Origin: an uncultured Clostridium sp.
GTDB lineage: Bacteria > Bacillota > Clostridia > TANB77 > CAG-508
NCBI GenBank assembly: GCA_946498265.1
Contig: CAMMNR010000095.1
Coordinates: forward strand, 1 to 6,903
Length of the DNA: 6,903 nucleotides
Direction of reading: 5' to 3'
Notes under the pieces: model-generated
What the model saw: only the letters and a program-made list of their open reading frames with translations
Databases searched by the model: none
What the model was told of the DNA's origin: nothing
In this document: positions 1-5,998 of the stretch, one piece after another
Numbering within the stretch: the stretch's first letter is position 1
How the letters are laid out: every line of letters begins with the position of its first letter
Program-made: the position numbers and the translations under genes

Positions 1-18
1 AGTGGTGATGCATTTTGA
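1..18 (+). CDS. C-terminal tail of an upstream gene (partial)
   Basis: Frame 1 reads Ser-Gly-Asp-Ala-Phe and then a TGA stop at 16-18. The TTG start of the next small gene lies inside this stop (TTGA overlap), the arrangement expected of translationally coupled genes in one operon. Only five codons are visible, so the product cannot be identified. Because serine recombinase genes often occur in tandem in clostridial elements, another recombinase is a reasonable guess but is not shown by the sequence. Frame 2 is also open to a TAA at 20-22 and cannot be excluded as the true upstream gene. Confidence 0.35.
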   Translation, partial: SGDAF

Positions 19-161
19 ATAATAGTAAACAAGAAAAAATAAAAGACACAAAAGAAGAATACAAAATAAAAGATATTTTTGCAAAAAATTCAGAACTAAA
101 TGTAAACGAAATTATAAAAAAATCTTTTCTAGTAAACCTTAGAACAAGCAAATGGAATTAA
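15..161 (+). CDS. Small recombinase-associated protein, 48 aa
   Basis: This short gene starts at TTG (15-17), with a weak GGTG ribosome site at 4-7, and ends at TAA 159-161. The frame is closed upstream by TGA at 6-8, so no long extension is possible. The product is lysine- and glutamate-rich, with no membrane segment. Its core runs YKIKDIFAKN, then LNVNEIIKKSFLVNLR, a short beta-like stretch followed by an amphipathic helix. That shape resembles the small proteins of unknown role often encoded just upstream of serine recombinases in clostridial transposons (the TnpW-like type). The resemblance is from memory and no search was run. The 4-nt overlap with the upstream stop supports co-translation. 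A role as recombinase accessory factor or regulator is only a guess. Confidence 0.6.
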   Translation: MNNSKQEKIKDTKEEYKIKDIFAKNSELNVNEIIKKSFLVNLRTSKWN

Positions 162-262
162 TGAAAAAATCGTCTAAAAATATAACAAAACTTGCCCAAA
201 TTTTTACAAGATATGTTATAATGGTTTTAGGCGATTGCTTAAAAGGAAGGAGTGAACTATGA
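161..262 (+). CDS. Possible 33-aa overlapping ORF between the small gene and the recombinase
   Basis: An ATG at 161-163 overlaps the preceding TAA by one base (TAATG). The frame runs to a TGA at 260-262, which overlaps the recombinase ATG (ATGA). The predicted peptide begins MKKSSKNITKLAQIFTRY, is basic, and contains a short hydrophobic run (YVIMVLG). Overlaps at both ends are what a translationally coupled chain would show. Against it, there is no good ribosome site of its own, and the ORF covers a convincing promoter at 192-222, so this may simply be the recombinase promoter and leader. I do not recognise the peptide. Confidence 0.25.
   Translation: MKKSSKNITKLAQIFTRYVIMVLGDCLKGRSEL
192..222 (+). 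promoter_or_regulatory. Putative vegetative promoter of the recombinase gene
   Basis: A TATAAT (217-222) is preceded by TG at 214-215, giving a full extended -10 (TGTTATAAT). A TTGCCC at 192-197 can serve as a weak -35 with a long 19-bp spacer, which an extended -10 tolerates. Transcription would begin near 229 and give a leader of about 30 nt before the recombinase ATG at 259. That leader includes the ribosome site AAGGAG at 247-252. Together with the overlapping genes upstream, this would allow the recombinase to be made both from read-through and from its own promoter. Confidence 0.55.
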
Positions 263-1938
263 ACTTACCAATAAGCAATCAAAAAACAAAAACATTTAAA
301 GTAGGTCTTTATATAAGGTTATCAAGGGAAGATGGTGATAAAGAAGAAAGTTCTAGTATAACAAATCAAAGAGAAATACTAAAAAGATTTGTAAATGAAA
401 ATGAAAACTTTTTTATAGTCAAAGAATATGTAGATGATGGATGGACAGGTACAAATTTTAATAGACCTTCGTTTAAAGAAATGATAAAAGATATTGAAAA
501 AGGGATAATAGATACAGTTATAACAAAAGACTTATCAAGACTTGGAAGAGATTACATTGATACAGGGTATTATTTGCAAAGATATTTTCCAGAACATCAA
601 GTTAGATATATTGCATTACTTGATAATATAGACACAATGGAAGATGCAGGAATGAGTGATATAGCACCATTTAAAAGTATTATCAATGATATGTATGTAA
701 AAGATATATCTAAAAAAATAAGAAGTTCTCTAACAGAAAGAAGAAAAGCAGGAAACTTTTTAGGAGTGACAGCACCATATGGATATAGCAAAGATTCAGA
801 AAACAAATATCATTTAGTTGTAAATCCAAAAGAAGCGAAAATTGTAAAAAGAGTTTTTAATTTATATTTACAAGGAAATGGATTAACAAAAATTGCACAA
901 ATCTTAACAAAGGATAATGTTCCAGTACCAGGAAAAGCAAGAAATATAGGAAAAACAAGACAAACAGTATTATATAATAGTTGGAAACAAACAACGATTA
1001 GGAGAATATTAGAAAACAGGGTATATCTTGGTGACTTAGTACAATTTAAAAGAAAAAATGTAAATTATAAATCAAAAATAAGAATCAATGTGCCAGAAGA
1101 AGATAGAGTGATTTGCAAAGGAACACATGAGCCAATAATAAAACAAGAGGATTTTGATAAAGTGCAAGAAATCTTAAAAGGAAATAAATCTTTTAAAGGA
1201 ACAAAACATGATTATTTATTTAAAGGACTTCTATTTTGCGCAGAGTGTGGAGCAAGATTAAATGTAACATATTCAAACTATGCTTTAAAAAAATATGGAG
1301 AATATCGTTATACTACAATATGTTATAGTTATTCAAGATTATATAGTGATATTTGTACAAGACATTCCAACAGTATTCCAGTACTAGAAGAATTGTTAAT
1401 CAAACATATTAAAGAAGTATGCCAAAAATACATTTCAAATGATTTACAAGATGAACTTGTGAAATTAGCAGAGCAAGAAAAAAGAAAAGAAAGACAAAAG
1501 TTTGACTATGTACAAAGAATAAAAGAGCTAGAACAAAAAATAGAAGATAATAGTTTATATATGAAGAACCTATATAAAGATAAAGTAAAAGGAATTGTAT
1601 CAGAAGAGGATTATATAAATTTGACTGGAGAATTTGCAAAAGATAGAGATTCTTATATAAAAGAAAAATCAGAATTAGAAAAATTATTACAACAAAAAGA
1701 TACAAAAAAGGAAGATATAAATAAATTAGAAAAACTAGCAAAAGAATTTATATCTTTGGAAAAACCTACAAAACAATTATTAAATGAGTTAATCGAAAAG
1801 ATTACAATTTCAGAAAATCATGAAATTACAATTTATTATAAATTTAGTGAATTAAATCAATTTGAGAAAGATAAGAATAAAACTATAAAAGAAGCGGAAG
1901 TTGTGAATAATAGAAACAAAAAATATGAAGTAGCTTAA
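259..1938 (+). CDS. Large serine recombinase (resolvase/invertase family, TnpX-like), 559 aa
   Basis: It catalyses DNA strand exchange between attachment sites through a covalent phosphoserine link. Ser22, in LYIRLSRED, is the expected nucleophile. LSRLGRD at 92-98 and the conserved stretch from KDISKKIRSS (about 148) complete the resolvase domain (about 15-160). A Recombinase domain follows (about 172-300). A zinc ribbon has Cys327, Cys330, Cys355 and Cys366. A charged coiled coil spans about 395-510, ahead of a DUF4368-like end (LLNELIEKITISE). The start is supported by AAGGAG six bases upstream. Length and order match large serine recombinases of clostridial transposons and sporulation-gene elements; the gene looks intact. 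The last five codons (KYEVA) lie inside the inverted repeat with the neighbouring SASP gene, so the tail may have been shaped by the attachment site. Its target site is inferred, not shown. Confidence 0.95.
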   Translation: MNLPISNQKTKTFKVGLYIRLSREDGDKEESSSITNQREILKRFVNENENFFIVKEYVDDGWTGTNFNRPSFKEMIKDIEKGIIDTVITKDLSRLGRDYIDTGYYLQRYFPEHQVRYIALLDNIDTMEDAGMSDIAPFKSIINDMYVKDISKKIRSSLTERRKAGNFLGVTAPYGYSKDSENKYHLVVNPKEAKIVKRVFNLYLQGNGLTKIAQILTKDNVPVPGKARNIGKTRQTVLYNSWKQTTIRRILENRVYLGDLVQFKRKNVNYKSKIRINVPEEDRVICKGTHEPIIKQEDFDKVQEILKGNKSFKGTKHDYLFKGLLFCAECGARLNVTYSNYALKKYGEYRYTTICYSYSRLYSDICTRHSNSIPVLEELLIKHIKEVCQKYISNDLQDELVKLAEQEKRKERQKFDYVQRIKELEQKIEDNSLYMKNLYKDKVKGIVSEEDYINLTGEFAKDRDSYIKEKSELEKLLQQKDTKKEDINKLEKLAKEFISLEKPTKQLLNELIEKITISENHEITIYYKFSELNQFEKDKNKTIKEAEVVNNRNKKYEVA

Positions 1939-1992
1939 GATGTAAAGTTAAAATATATTTTTAACAGCCACATCACTAGCTACTTCATATTT
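1921..1992. repeat. 72-bp imperfect dyad; candidate hybrid attachment site
   Basis: The outer arms are a perfect 15-bp inverted repeat: AAATATGAAGTAGCT at 1921-1935 and its complement at 1978-1992. Further in, GATGT (1939-1943) pairs with ACATC (1970-1974), and GTTAAAA (1947-1953) pairs with TTTTAAC (1959-1965). This makes 27 paired positions per arm around a centre at about 1956. The left arm is the 3' end of the recombinase gene; the right arm is the SASP gene. The dyad centre is within a few bases of the point where SASP similarity ends, as expected for a crossover point between an element half-site and a host half-site. The dyad is longer than usual serine-integrase sites (about 40-50 bp). 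It might alternatively act as a bidirectional hairpin between convergent genes, but there is no terminal U-run. Confidence 0.6.
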
Positions 1993-2052
1993 GAATTTAT
2001 CTAAAGCGCTCATTGCTTCTGGAACTAATTTTTTATTACTATTGTTTGCCAT
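1948..2052 (-). pseudogene. Truncated alpha/beta-type small acid-soluble spore protein (5' half), 34 codons
   Basis: SASPs coat and protect DNA in dormant spores and are cleaved by the GPR protease during germination. The reading frame starts at ATG (2050-2052), seven bases after a perfect AGGAGGTG ribosome site (2059-2066). It opens MANNSNKKLVPEAMSALDKF and continues KYEVASDVAV, which is the first conserved helix and the GPR-site region (E-V-A-S) of the family. It then ends KNIF and stop. Intact members have about 60-75 residues, with a second conserved block resembling GNLTSRxNGSVGG, which is absent here. Nothing to the left on the minus strand resumes it. The break coincides with the centre of the dyad beside the recombinase gene, so insertion of the element is the likely cause. 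I found no convincing sigma-G promoter. The remaining peptide could be made but should not be functional. Confidence 0.85.
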
Positions 2053-2079
2053 GTTTTTCACCTCCTGTATATATACATC

Positions 2080-2106
2080 TTAGAAAAAAACTATCGCTTT
2101 TTCTAA
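2080..2106. repeat. 9-bp inverted repeat upstream of the SASP fragment
   Basis: TTAGAAAAA at 2080-2088 is repeated inverted as TTTTTCTAA at 2098-2106, with a 9-base spacer. It lies just upstream of the SASP ribosome site on the minus strand and before the HAD gene promoter on the plus strand. It could be an operator or a weak hairpin. The stem is almost entirely A-T, so chance in an AT-rich genome is quite possible. Confidence 0.3.
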
Positions 2107-2164
2107 TACTAGCATTTGCAAAAGGTGGGAAAAATAAACATGTAATATTTGGAAAAAATAAAAT

Positions 2165-2193
2165 TTGATTTTTAAAAATAATATATGTATAAT
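2165..2193 (+). promoter_or_regulatory. Vegetative (sigma-A type) promoter of the HAD phosphatase gene
   Basis: TTGATT at 2165-2170 and a consensus TATAAT at 2188-2193 are separated by exactly 17 bp, and TG directly precedes the -10. Transcription would start near 2200, about 50 nt ahead of the ATG at 2249. The leader carries GAGGAG (2231-2236) as ribosome site, about 12 bases from the start, which is slightly long. Confidence 0.7.
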
Positions 2194-2229
2194 TATTTAG
2201 AAAAATGAAGAAAAAATGTATAACTATTT
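2185..2229 (+). repeat. Pair of 14-bp direct repeats over the HAD promoter
   Basis: ATGTATAATTATTT (2185-2198) recurs as ATGTATAACTATTT (2216-2229), 13 of 14 identical and offset by 31 bp, about three helical turns. The first copy contains the -10 box and the second lies in the leader. A bound regulator touching both copies would block transcription, but a duplicated -10 region (second start at TATAAC 2219-2224) is an equally good explanation. Confidence 0.35.
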
Positions 2230-2248
2230 TGAGGAGTGAAGAAAAGAT

Positions 2249-3118
2249 ATGTATAAATTAATAGCTATAGATTTAGATGGAACAATGTTAAATAGTTATG
2301 GTATTGTAACTGAAAATACAAAAAAAGTAATAAAAAAAACGATAGAAAGAGGAACTGATGTAATAATAGCATCAGGAAGACCAATAGATTCCATAAAAGC
2401 AATTGCAAAAGAAATAGGGAGTGAAAAATATTTTATAGCTGGGAATGGAGCTCTTATTTATGATATCCAAAAAGATGAAATAATATATGAAAAATATATG
2501 ACAAAAGAAAAAGTTTTAGAAATAATAAAAATATGTGAAGAAAATAGTATATCATATAATGTTTATACAGATAAAACAATATTAGCAAAAGCGTTAAAAT
2601 ATAATGTTTTATATTATCACAAAGAAAATTTAAAAAAAGAGGAAAGCAAAAAAACTAATATTAGTATAGTTGATAATATGTATGAATATGTAAAAAATAT
2701 GCAAGAAGAAAAATTTTTAAAAATAACAATATGTGATGAAAATAGAAGTGTATTTTCTTCTATAATCAGGAAATTAAGAGAGATAAAAGGAATAGATGTT
2801 TTAGATGTATCACATATGTCAAGAAAAACAATAAAGCAAGGAAGTGAGGATATACCAATAGAATATTATTATACTGAAATTTCATTAGAAAATGTTGATA
2901 AATGGGATGCCATATTATATTTGATTGAAAAATTAAATTTAGACAAAACAGAAGTAATGTCAATAGGAGATAATATAAATGATAAAAAAATGATAGAAAA
3001 TGCAGGTTTAGGAATAGCAATGCAAGGTTCAACACCGATAGTAACTGAAGTTGCAAATTATATTACAGATACCAATAATAATGATGGTGTTGCAAAAGCA
3101 TTAGAAAAATTTTGTTAA
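2249..3118 (+). CDS. Cof-type HAD-superfamily phosphatase, 289 aa
   Basis: This is a cytoplasmic, Mg-dependent phosphohydrolase of the Cof (type IIB) group; members dephosphorylate sugar phosphates, flavin or other small phosphate esters, and the substrate cannot be read from sequence. Motif I is DLDGT (8-12), with nucleophile Asp8 and acid/base Asp10. Motif II is Ser42 in ASGRP. Motif III is Lys218 in DKWDAI. Motif IV is GDNIND (240-245), with metal-binding Asp241 and Asp245. The C2 cap spans roughly residues 83-195 and has an unusually lysine-rich stretch near 120-135. Length and motif order are typical, so the enzyme looks complete. It has its own promoter, and about 200 bp separate it from the following operon, so it is probably an independent housekeeping gene. 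Confidence 0.93.
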   Translation: MYKLIAIDLDGTMLNSYGIVTENTKKVIKKTIERGTDVIIASGRPIDSIKAIAKEIGSEKYFIAGNGALIYDIQKDEIIYEKYMTKEKVLEIIKICEENSISYNVYTDKTILAKALKYNVLYYHKENLKKEESKKTNISIVDNMYEYVKNMQEEKFLKITICDENRSVFSSIIRKLREIKGIDVLDVSHMSRKTIKQGSEDIPIEYYYTEISLENVDKWDAILYLIEKLNLDKTEVMSIGDNINDKKMIENAGLGIAMQGSTPIVTEVANYITDTNNNDGVAKALEKFC

Positions 3119-3232
3119 AAATTATTATCTATTATAATCCTAAGTGAGTAAAAAATTCTTATTATTAAAGAAATGTTACAAAAATATTACAAAACTATTA
3201 ACTTTTAATTACAATAGGACATTTTATTGATT

Positions 3233-3260
3233 TTGAAATCCAATTGAGTTAAAATAAAAT
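3233..3260 (+). promoter_or_regulatory. Putative promoter of the Tad-like operon
   Basis: TTGAAA at 3233-3238 and TAAAAT at 3255-3260 with a 16-bp spacer form a plausible sigma-A promoter in the 197-bp gap before the CpaB-like gene. The leader would be about 45 nt and ends with GGGAGG (3302-3307), eight bases from the ATG. Upstream, TTACAAAA occurs twice close together at about 3175-3196. No strong terminator hairpin was seen after the HAD gene, so read-through from it is possible. Confidence 0.5.
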
Positions 3261-3315
3261 AGATAGATATTTGTAAAAAAATATATAAAAATATATATTA
3301 AGGGAGGAATTTGTA

Positions 3316-4431
3316 ATGGCAACAAATCCAATGCAAAAAAAAGCAAGAAATTCATTTTTATTAGGAATGTTAGTAATGTTATTAATAGCAGGAATAATTA
3401 TAGCATTTTTATTTATTCAATTAATGAATAAAACAAGAGAAGAACAAGAAGAATTAAAAGCAAGTGTAAATGTATATGTATTGAATCAAGATGTAAAATC
3501 AGGTCAAATTATAACAACAGATATGTTACAAACACAAACTGTAAATAGAAATTTAGTACCTAGTAATGCAACAAGTGACATATCAATAATAGAAGATTAT
3601 GCATTACAAGATAAAGAAGGAAATGATGTATATACAAAAGTAGAAAATAATGAGCCAGTTTTGTATATAAGAAGAGATAACAGAGAACAAAAATTACAAA
3701 AAGAAGAAGAAACAGATAATTACTACATAGAAAGAAGTAATGAAAAAGAATATATAGAATTAAATAGTGTACCATTAATTGCAAAAGTTGATATGAATGC
3801 AAATACAGTAATAACAACAGATTTGATTACAAAAAGTGATAACCCAACAACAAATGATTTAAGAGAACAAGAATATAATATGCTAGTATTACCTGTAGAT
3901 TTACAATCTGGAGATTATATAGACATAAGAGTACAATTTCCATCTGGACAAGACTTTATTGTAGTATCTAAAAAAGAAGTAGAAATACCAATGATTGCTG
4001 GAACAGATTCACCAGATACAATAAGAGTTGATTTAACAGAAGATGAAATATTACATATGAGTTGTGCAATAGTTGAATCATATAGAGTAAATGGCTCAAA
4101 ATTATATGTAACAAAATATACAGAAGCAGGAATGCAAGAAGCATCAACACCAACATTCCCAGTAAATAGAGAAACTTCAGAATTAATATCAAACAATCCA
4201 AATATTGTAGAAAGAATAAAACAAGAAATAAATGCAAGATATAACAACAATGGAAGTGTAAATATTAGAAATAATTATATTAATCCAACAATAAATGGAA
4301 CAGGAGAAGAAGGAAATACAAATTTAAGAACAAAAATGGATGAAAGTATTACAAATGCACAAAATTCAAGAAGAGAATATTTAGAATCATTAGCAGGAGA
4401 AGCAACAGCGACAACTACAACAGAAGAATAA
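3316..4431 (+). CDS. CpaB/RcpC-like Flp pilus assembly protein with SAF domain, 371 aa
   Basis: A short basic start (KKARN) and one membrane helix (about 13-36) anchor the protein, with the rest outside the cytoplasm. SAF-type sequence begins at VNVYVLNQDVKSGQIIT (51-67) and continues at VPLIAKVDMNANTVIT (152-167). An RcpC-like segment follows, about 187-225 (LPVDLQSGDYIDIRV). In CpaB homologues the two SAF pieces are close together. Here about 60 charged residues (about 92-151) separate them. The C-terminus is Asn/Thr/Glu-rich and ends in a Thr run, perhaps a flexible wall-spanning tail. In Gram-negative bacteria CpaB works with the outer-membrane secretin; a Gram-positive cell has none, so its role here is probably as an envelope stabiliser of the pilus machine. 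It leads a four-gene operon whose later products include CpaF-like and ParA-like ATPases, which supports the call. Confidence 0.82.
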   Translation: MATNPMQKKARNSFLLGMLVMLLIAGIIIAFLFIQLMNKTREEQEELKASVNVYVLNQDVKSGQIITTDMLQTQTVNRNLVPSNATSDISIIEDYALQDKEGNDVYTKVENNEPVLYIRRDNREQKLQKEEETDNYYIERSNEKEYIELNSVPLIAKVDMNANTVITTDLITKSDNPTTNDLREQEYNMLVLPVDLQSGDYIDIRVQFPSGQDFIVVSKKEVEIPMIAGTDSPDTIRVDLTEDEILHMSCAIVESYRVNGSKLYVTKYTEAGMQEASTPTFPVNRETSELISNNPNIVERIKQEINARYNNNGSVNIRNNYINPTINGTGEEGNTNLRTKMDESITNAQNSRREYLESLAGEATATTTTEE

Positions 4432-4449
4432 AAATAAAGGAGATATAAC

Positions 4450-5148
4450 ATGAAAAAAATAGGATTTATAGGAGCGTATGACAAAATAGATTTAGTAATA
4501 TATATTGCAAAAATCTTAACTGTATTAGGAAAAAAGGTTTTGGTTATAGATTCTACTATTAACCAAAAAGCTAGATATGTTGTACCTGTTATAAATCCTA
4601 CAGTTAAGTATATAACTGAATTCGAAGAAATTGACATAGCAGTTGGATTTGAAAATTTTGACGAAATAAAACAATATCTAAGTATATCTGATGGTGGAGA
4701 ATTAGATTATGATTTTGCATTAATAGATGTAGACAATGAAAAAGGATTTAATGAATTTAATATAGCAGAAGCACAAAAAAGCTATTTTGTTACATCATTT
4801 GATTCATACTCATTAAAAAAAGGATTAGAAATTTTTGTAGGATTAAAAAAAGCAATAAGTTTAACTAAAATATTATACACAAAACAAGTATTAAAAGAGG
4901 AAGATGATTACTTGAATTTCCTTTCTCTAGGATATAAAATAATATGGAGTGAATATAGAATATACTTTCCAATAGAAAATGGGGATTTAAGTGTTATATA
5001 TGAAAACCAAAGAGTATCCAAAATAAAATTCAAAAAATTAAGTGTACAATATAAAGACAGTCTAGCATATATAGCAGAAGAAATATTAGTAAATGTTAGT
5101 GAAAGTAACATAAGGAGAGCTATCAAAACGATAGAAAGAGGAGTATAA
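4450..5148 (+). CDS. Degenerate ParA/MinD-like P-loop protein, 232 aa (CpaE/TadZ-like pseudo-ATPase)
   Basis: The N-terminus (KIGFIGAYDKIDLVIYIAKI, then LGKKVLVID) has the fold pattern of ParA/MinD ATPases: first strand, loop, helix, second strand ending in Asp. The loop lacks any GK[S/T] Walker A, having GAYDKIDL instead. YDFALIDVD (87-95) sits where the Walker B strand falls. The rest (about 100-232) shows no motif I recognise, and the protein is shorter than usual CpaE. It is soluble by composition, with no membrane helix. It starts after a good AAAGGAG site and 18 bases past the CpaB-like gene. One base separates its stop from the next gene, a related ATPase that keeps its P-loop, and its own last codons supply that gene's ribosome site. 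A catalytically dead partner or scaffold of that ATPase is the best inference; family membership is from fold pattern only. Confidence 0.6.
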   Translation: MKKIGFIGAYDKIDLVIYIAKILTVLGKKVLVIDSTINQKARYVVPVINPTVKYITEFEEIDIAVGFENFDEIKQYLSISDGGELDYDFALIDVDNEKGFNEFNIAEAQKSYFVTSFDSYSLKKGLEIFVGLKKAISLTKILYTKQVLKEEDDYLNFLSLGYKIIWSEYRIYFPIENGDLSVIYENQRVSKIKFKKLSVQYKDSLAYIAEEILVNVSESNIRRAIKTIERGV

Positions 5149-5149
5149 A

Positions 5150-5986
5150 ATGTCAATAATAACATTTTGGAATAATGAAAAAGAAGAAACAGGGAAAACA
5201 CTATCAATAGTTGCAATAGCAACATATCTATCTATAGAACATAATTATAAAACACTAATAGTGTCAACCGGATATAAAAAACATAGATTAGTTAATTGCT
5301 TTTTTGAACAAAAAAAAGTTAAAAAAAATATGGGGATTTTTGGACCAAACACAAACGTAGCAATGGAAGATGGAATAGAAGGTTTAGCTAAAATAATGAA
5401 AAGTAATAAAATATCTCCAGAAAGCATAACTAATTATACTAAAGTTGTATATAGTGATAGATTAGAAATATTACCATCTTTTGGTGGTAGTATTTCAGAA
5501 TATGAAGAATTAAAAACTATGTATCCAGACATTATTAATTTAGCAAACAACTATTATGATTTAGTAATTGTTGACTTAGATATGGAAGTTCAAGAAAAAA
5601 TTTCAGAACCAATCTTAAATAATTCTAATTTAATAGTGGCAACACTAAGTCAAAGGCTATCAAGTATTAATAGATTTTTAGAATATAGAGAGGAAAATAA
5701 ATTATTTAAAGAAAAGAAAACTTTAATATTAATAGGTAGATATGATAAATATTCAAAATACTCAATAAAGAATATTTCTAGATATATGAAAGAAAAAAAT
5801 CGTGTGTCAACTATTCCATATAATACATTATTTTTTGAAGCTTCAGAAGAAGCACAAGTACCAGATTTGTTCTGGAAACTAAGAAATGTAGATCCAGATG
5901 ACAGAAATGCAACTTTCATAGAAGAAGTAAAAAGAACAGTTGATAATATAATTTATAGACTTAAAGATTTGCAAGCGAATATGTAA
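5150..5986 (+). CDS. ParA/MinD-family ATPase, CpaE/TadZ-like, 278 aa
   Basis: Deviant Walker A: the motif reads KEETGKT (residues 11-17), keeping the signature lysine (Lys11) and GKT (15-17) but replacing the usual glycine pair by Glu-Glu. YYDLVIVDLD (135-144) is the Walker B and switch II region. LNNSNLIVATLSQ (about 155-167) matches the strand after it in MinD-type proteins. There is no N-terminal receiver domain such as many CpaE proteins carry, and no clear C-terminal amphipathic membrane helix. In Tad systems CpaE/TadZ places the assembly machine at a pole or focus and contacts CpaF. The ATG follows the previous stop by one base, with AGAGGAG (5137-5143) as ribosome site, so the two ATPase-like genes are surely co-translated. 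The next gene is CpaF-like, as expected for CpaE. Confidence 0.75.
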   Translation: MSIITFWNNEKEETGKTLSIVAIATYLSIEHNYKTLIVSTGYKKHRLVNCFFEQKKVKKNMGIFGPNTNVAMEDGIEGLAKIMKSNKISPESITNYTKVVYSDRLEILPSFGGSISEYEELKTMYPDIINLANNYYDLVIVDLDMEVQEKISEPILNNSNLIVATLSQRLSSINRFLEYREENKLFKEKKTLILIGRYDKYSKYSIKNISRYMKEKNRVSTIPYNTLFFEASEEAQVPDLFWKLRNVDPDDRNATFIEEVKRTVDNIIYRLKDLQANM

Positions 5987-5998
5987 GGAGGAAATCTG

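Larger units (their letters stand above)
1..1956. mobile_element. Right-hand end of an element carrying a large serine recombinase, inserted in a SASP gene
   Basis: The stretch carries a large serine recombinase with small coupled ORFs upstream of it. It ends where a minus-strand spore-protein gene loses its family sequence. Large serine recombinases usually sit at one end of the element they mobilise, next to the attachment site, and that matches this layout. The right boundary is placed at the centre of the dyad at 1921-1992, where SASP homology ends. The left boundary lies outside the window, so size and cargo are unknown. Whether the element is a prophage, a conjugative element or a small recombinase island cannot be judged. 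The presence of the recombinase and the truncated gene is seen; their joining into one insertion event is inferred. Confidence 0.6.

Noticed and set aside
1409..1741. Open minus-strand frame of 110 codons opposite the recombinase coiled coil
   Set aside because: Its product is almost all Leu, Phe, Ile and Tyr, as expected from reading AT-rich, lysine-rich coding sequence backwards; no ribosome site.
1947..1965. Hairpin GTTAAAA/TTTTAAC as a terminator between convergent genes
   Set aside because: The stem is weak and A-T only, and no U-run follows it on either strand; the larger dyad around it is better read as an attachment site.
2091..2120. Possible sigma-G promoter for the SASP fragment (TGCAAA, 18 bp, CGATAGT on the minus strand)
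   Set aside because: Only a loose match to the forespore consensus in both boxes; not strong enough to list.
3119..3315. Riboswitch or other structured RNA before the CpaB-like gene
   Set aside because: No G-C stems or recognisable conserved blocks; only A-T sequence and a plausible promoter.
3560..4250. Several long minus-strand frames opposite the CpaB-like gene
   Set aside because: Hydrophobic low-complexity products, no ribosome sites, and the plus strand here has a coherent anchored SAF-domain protein.
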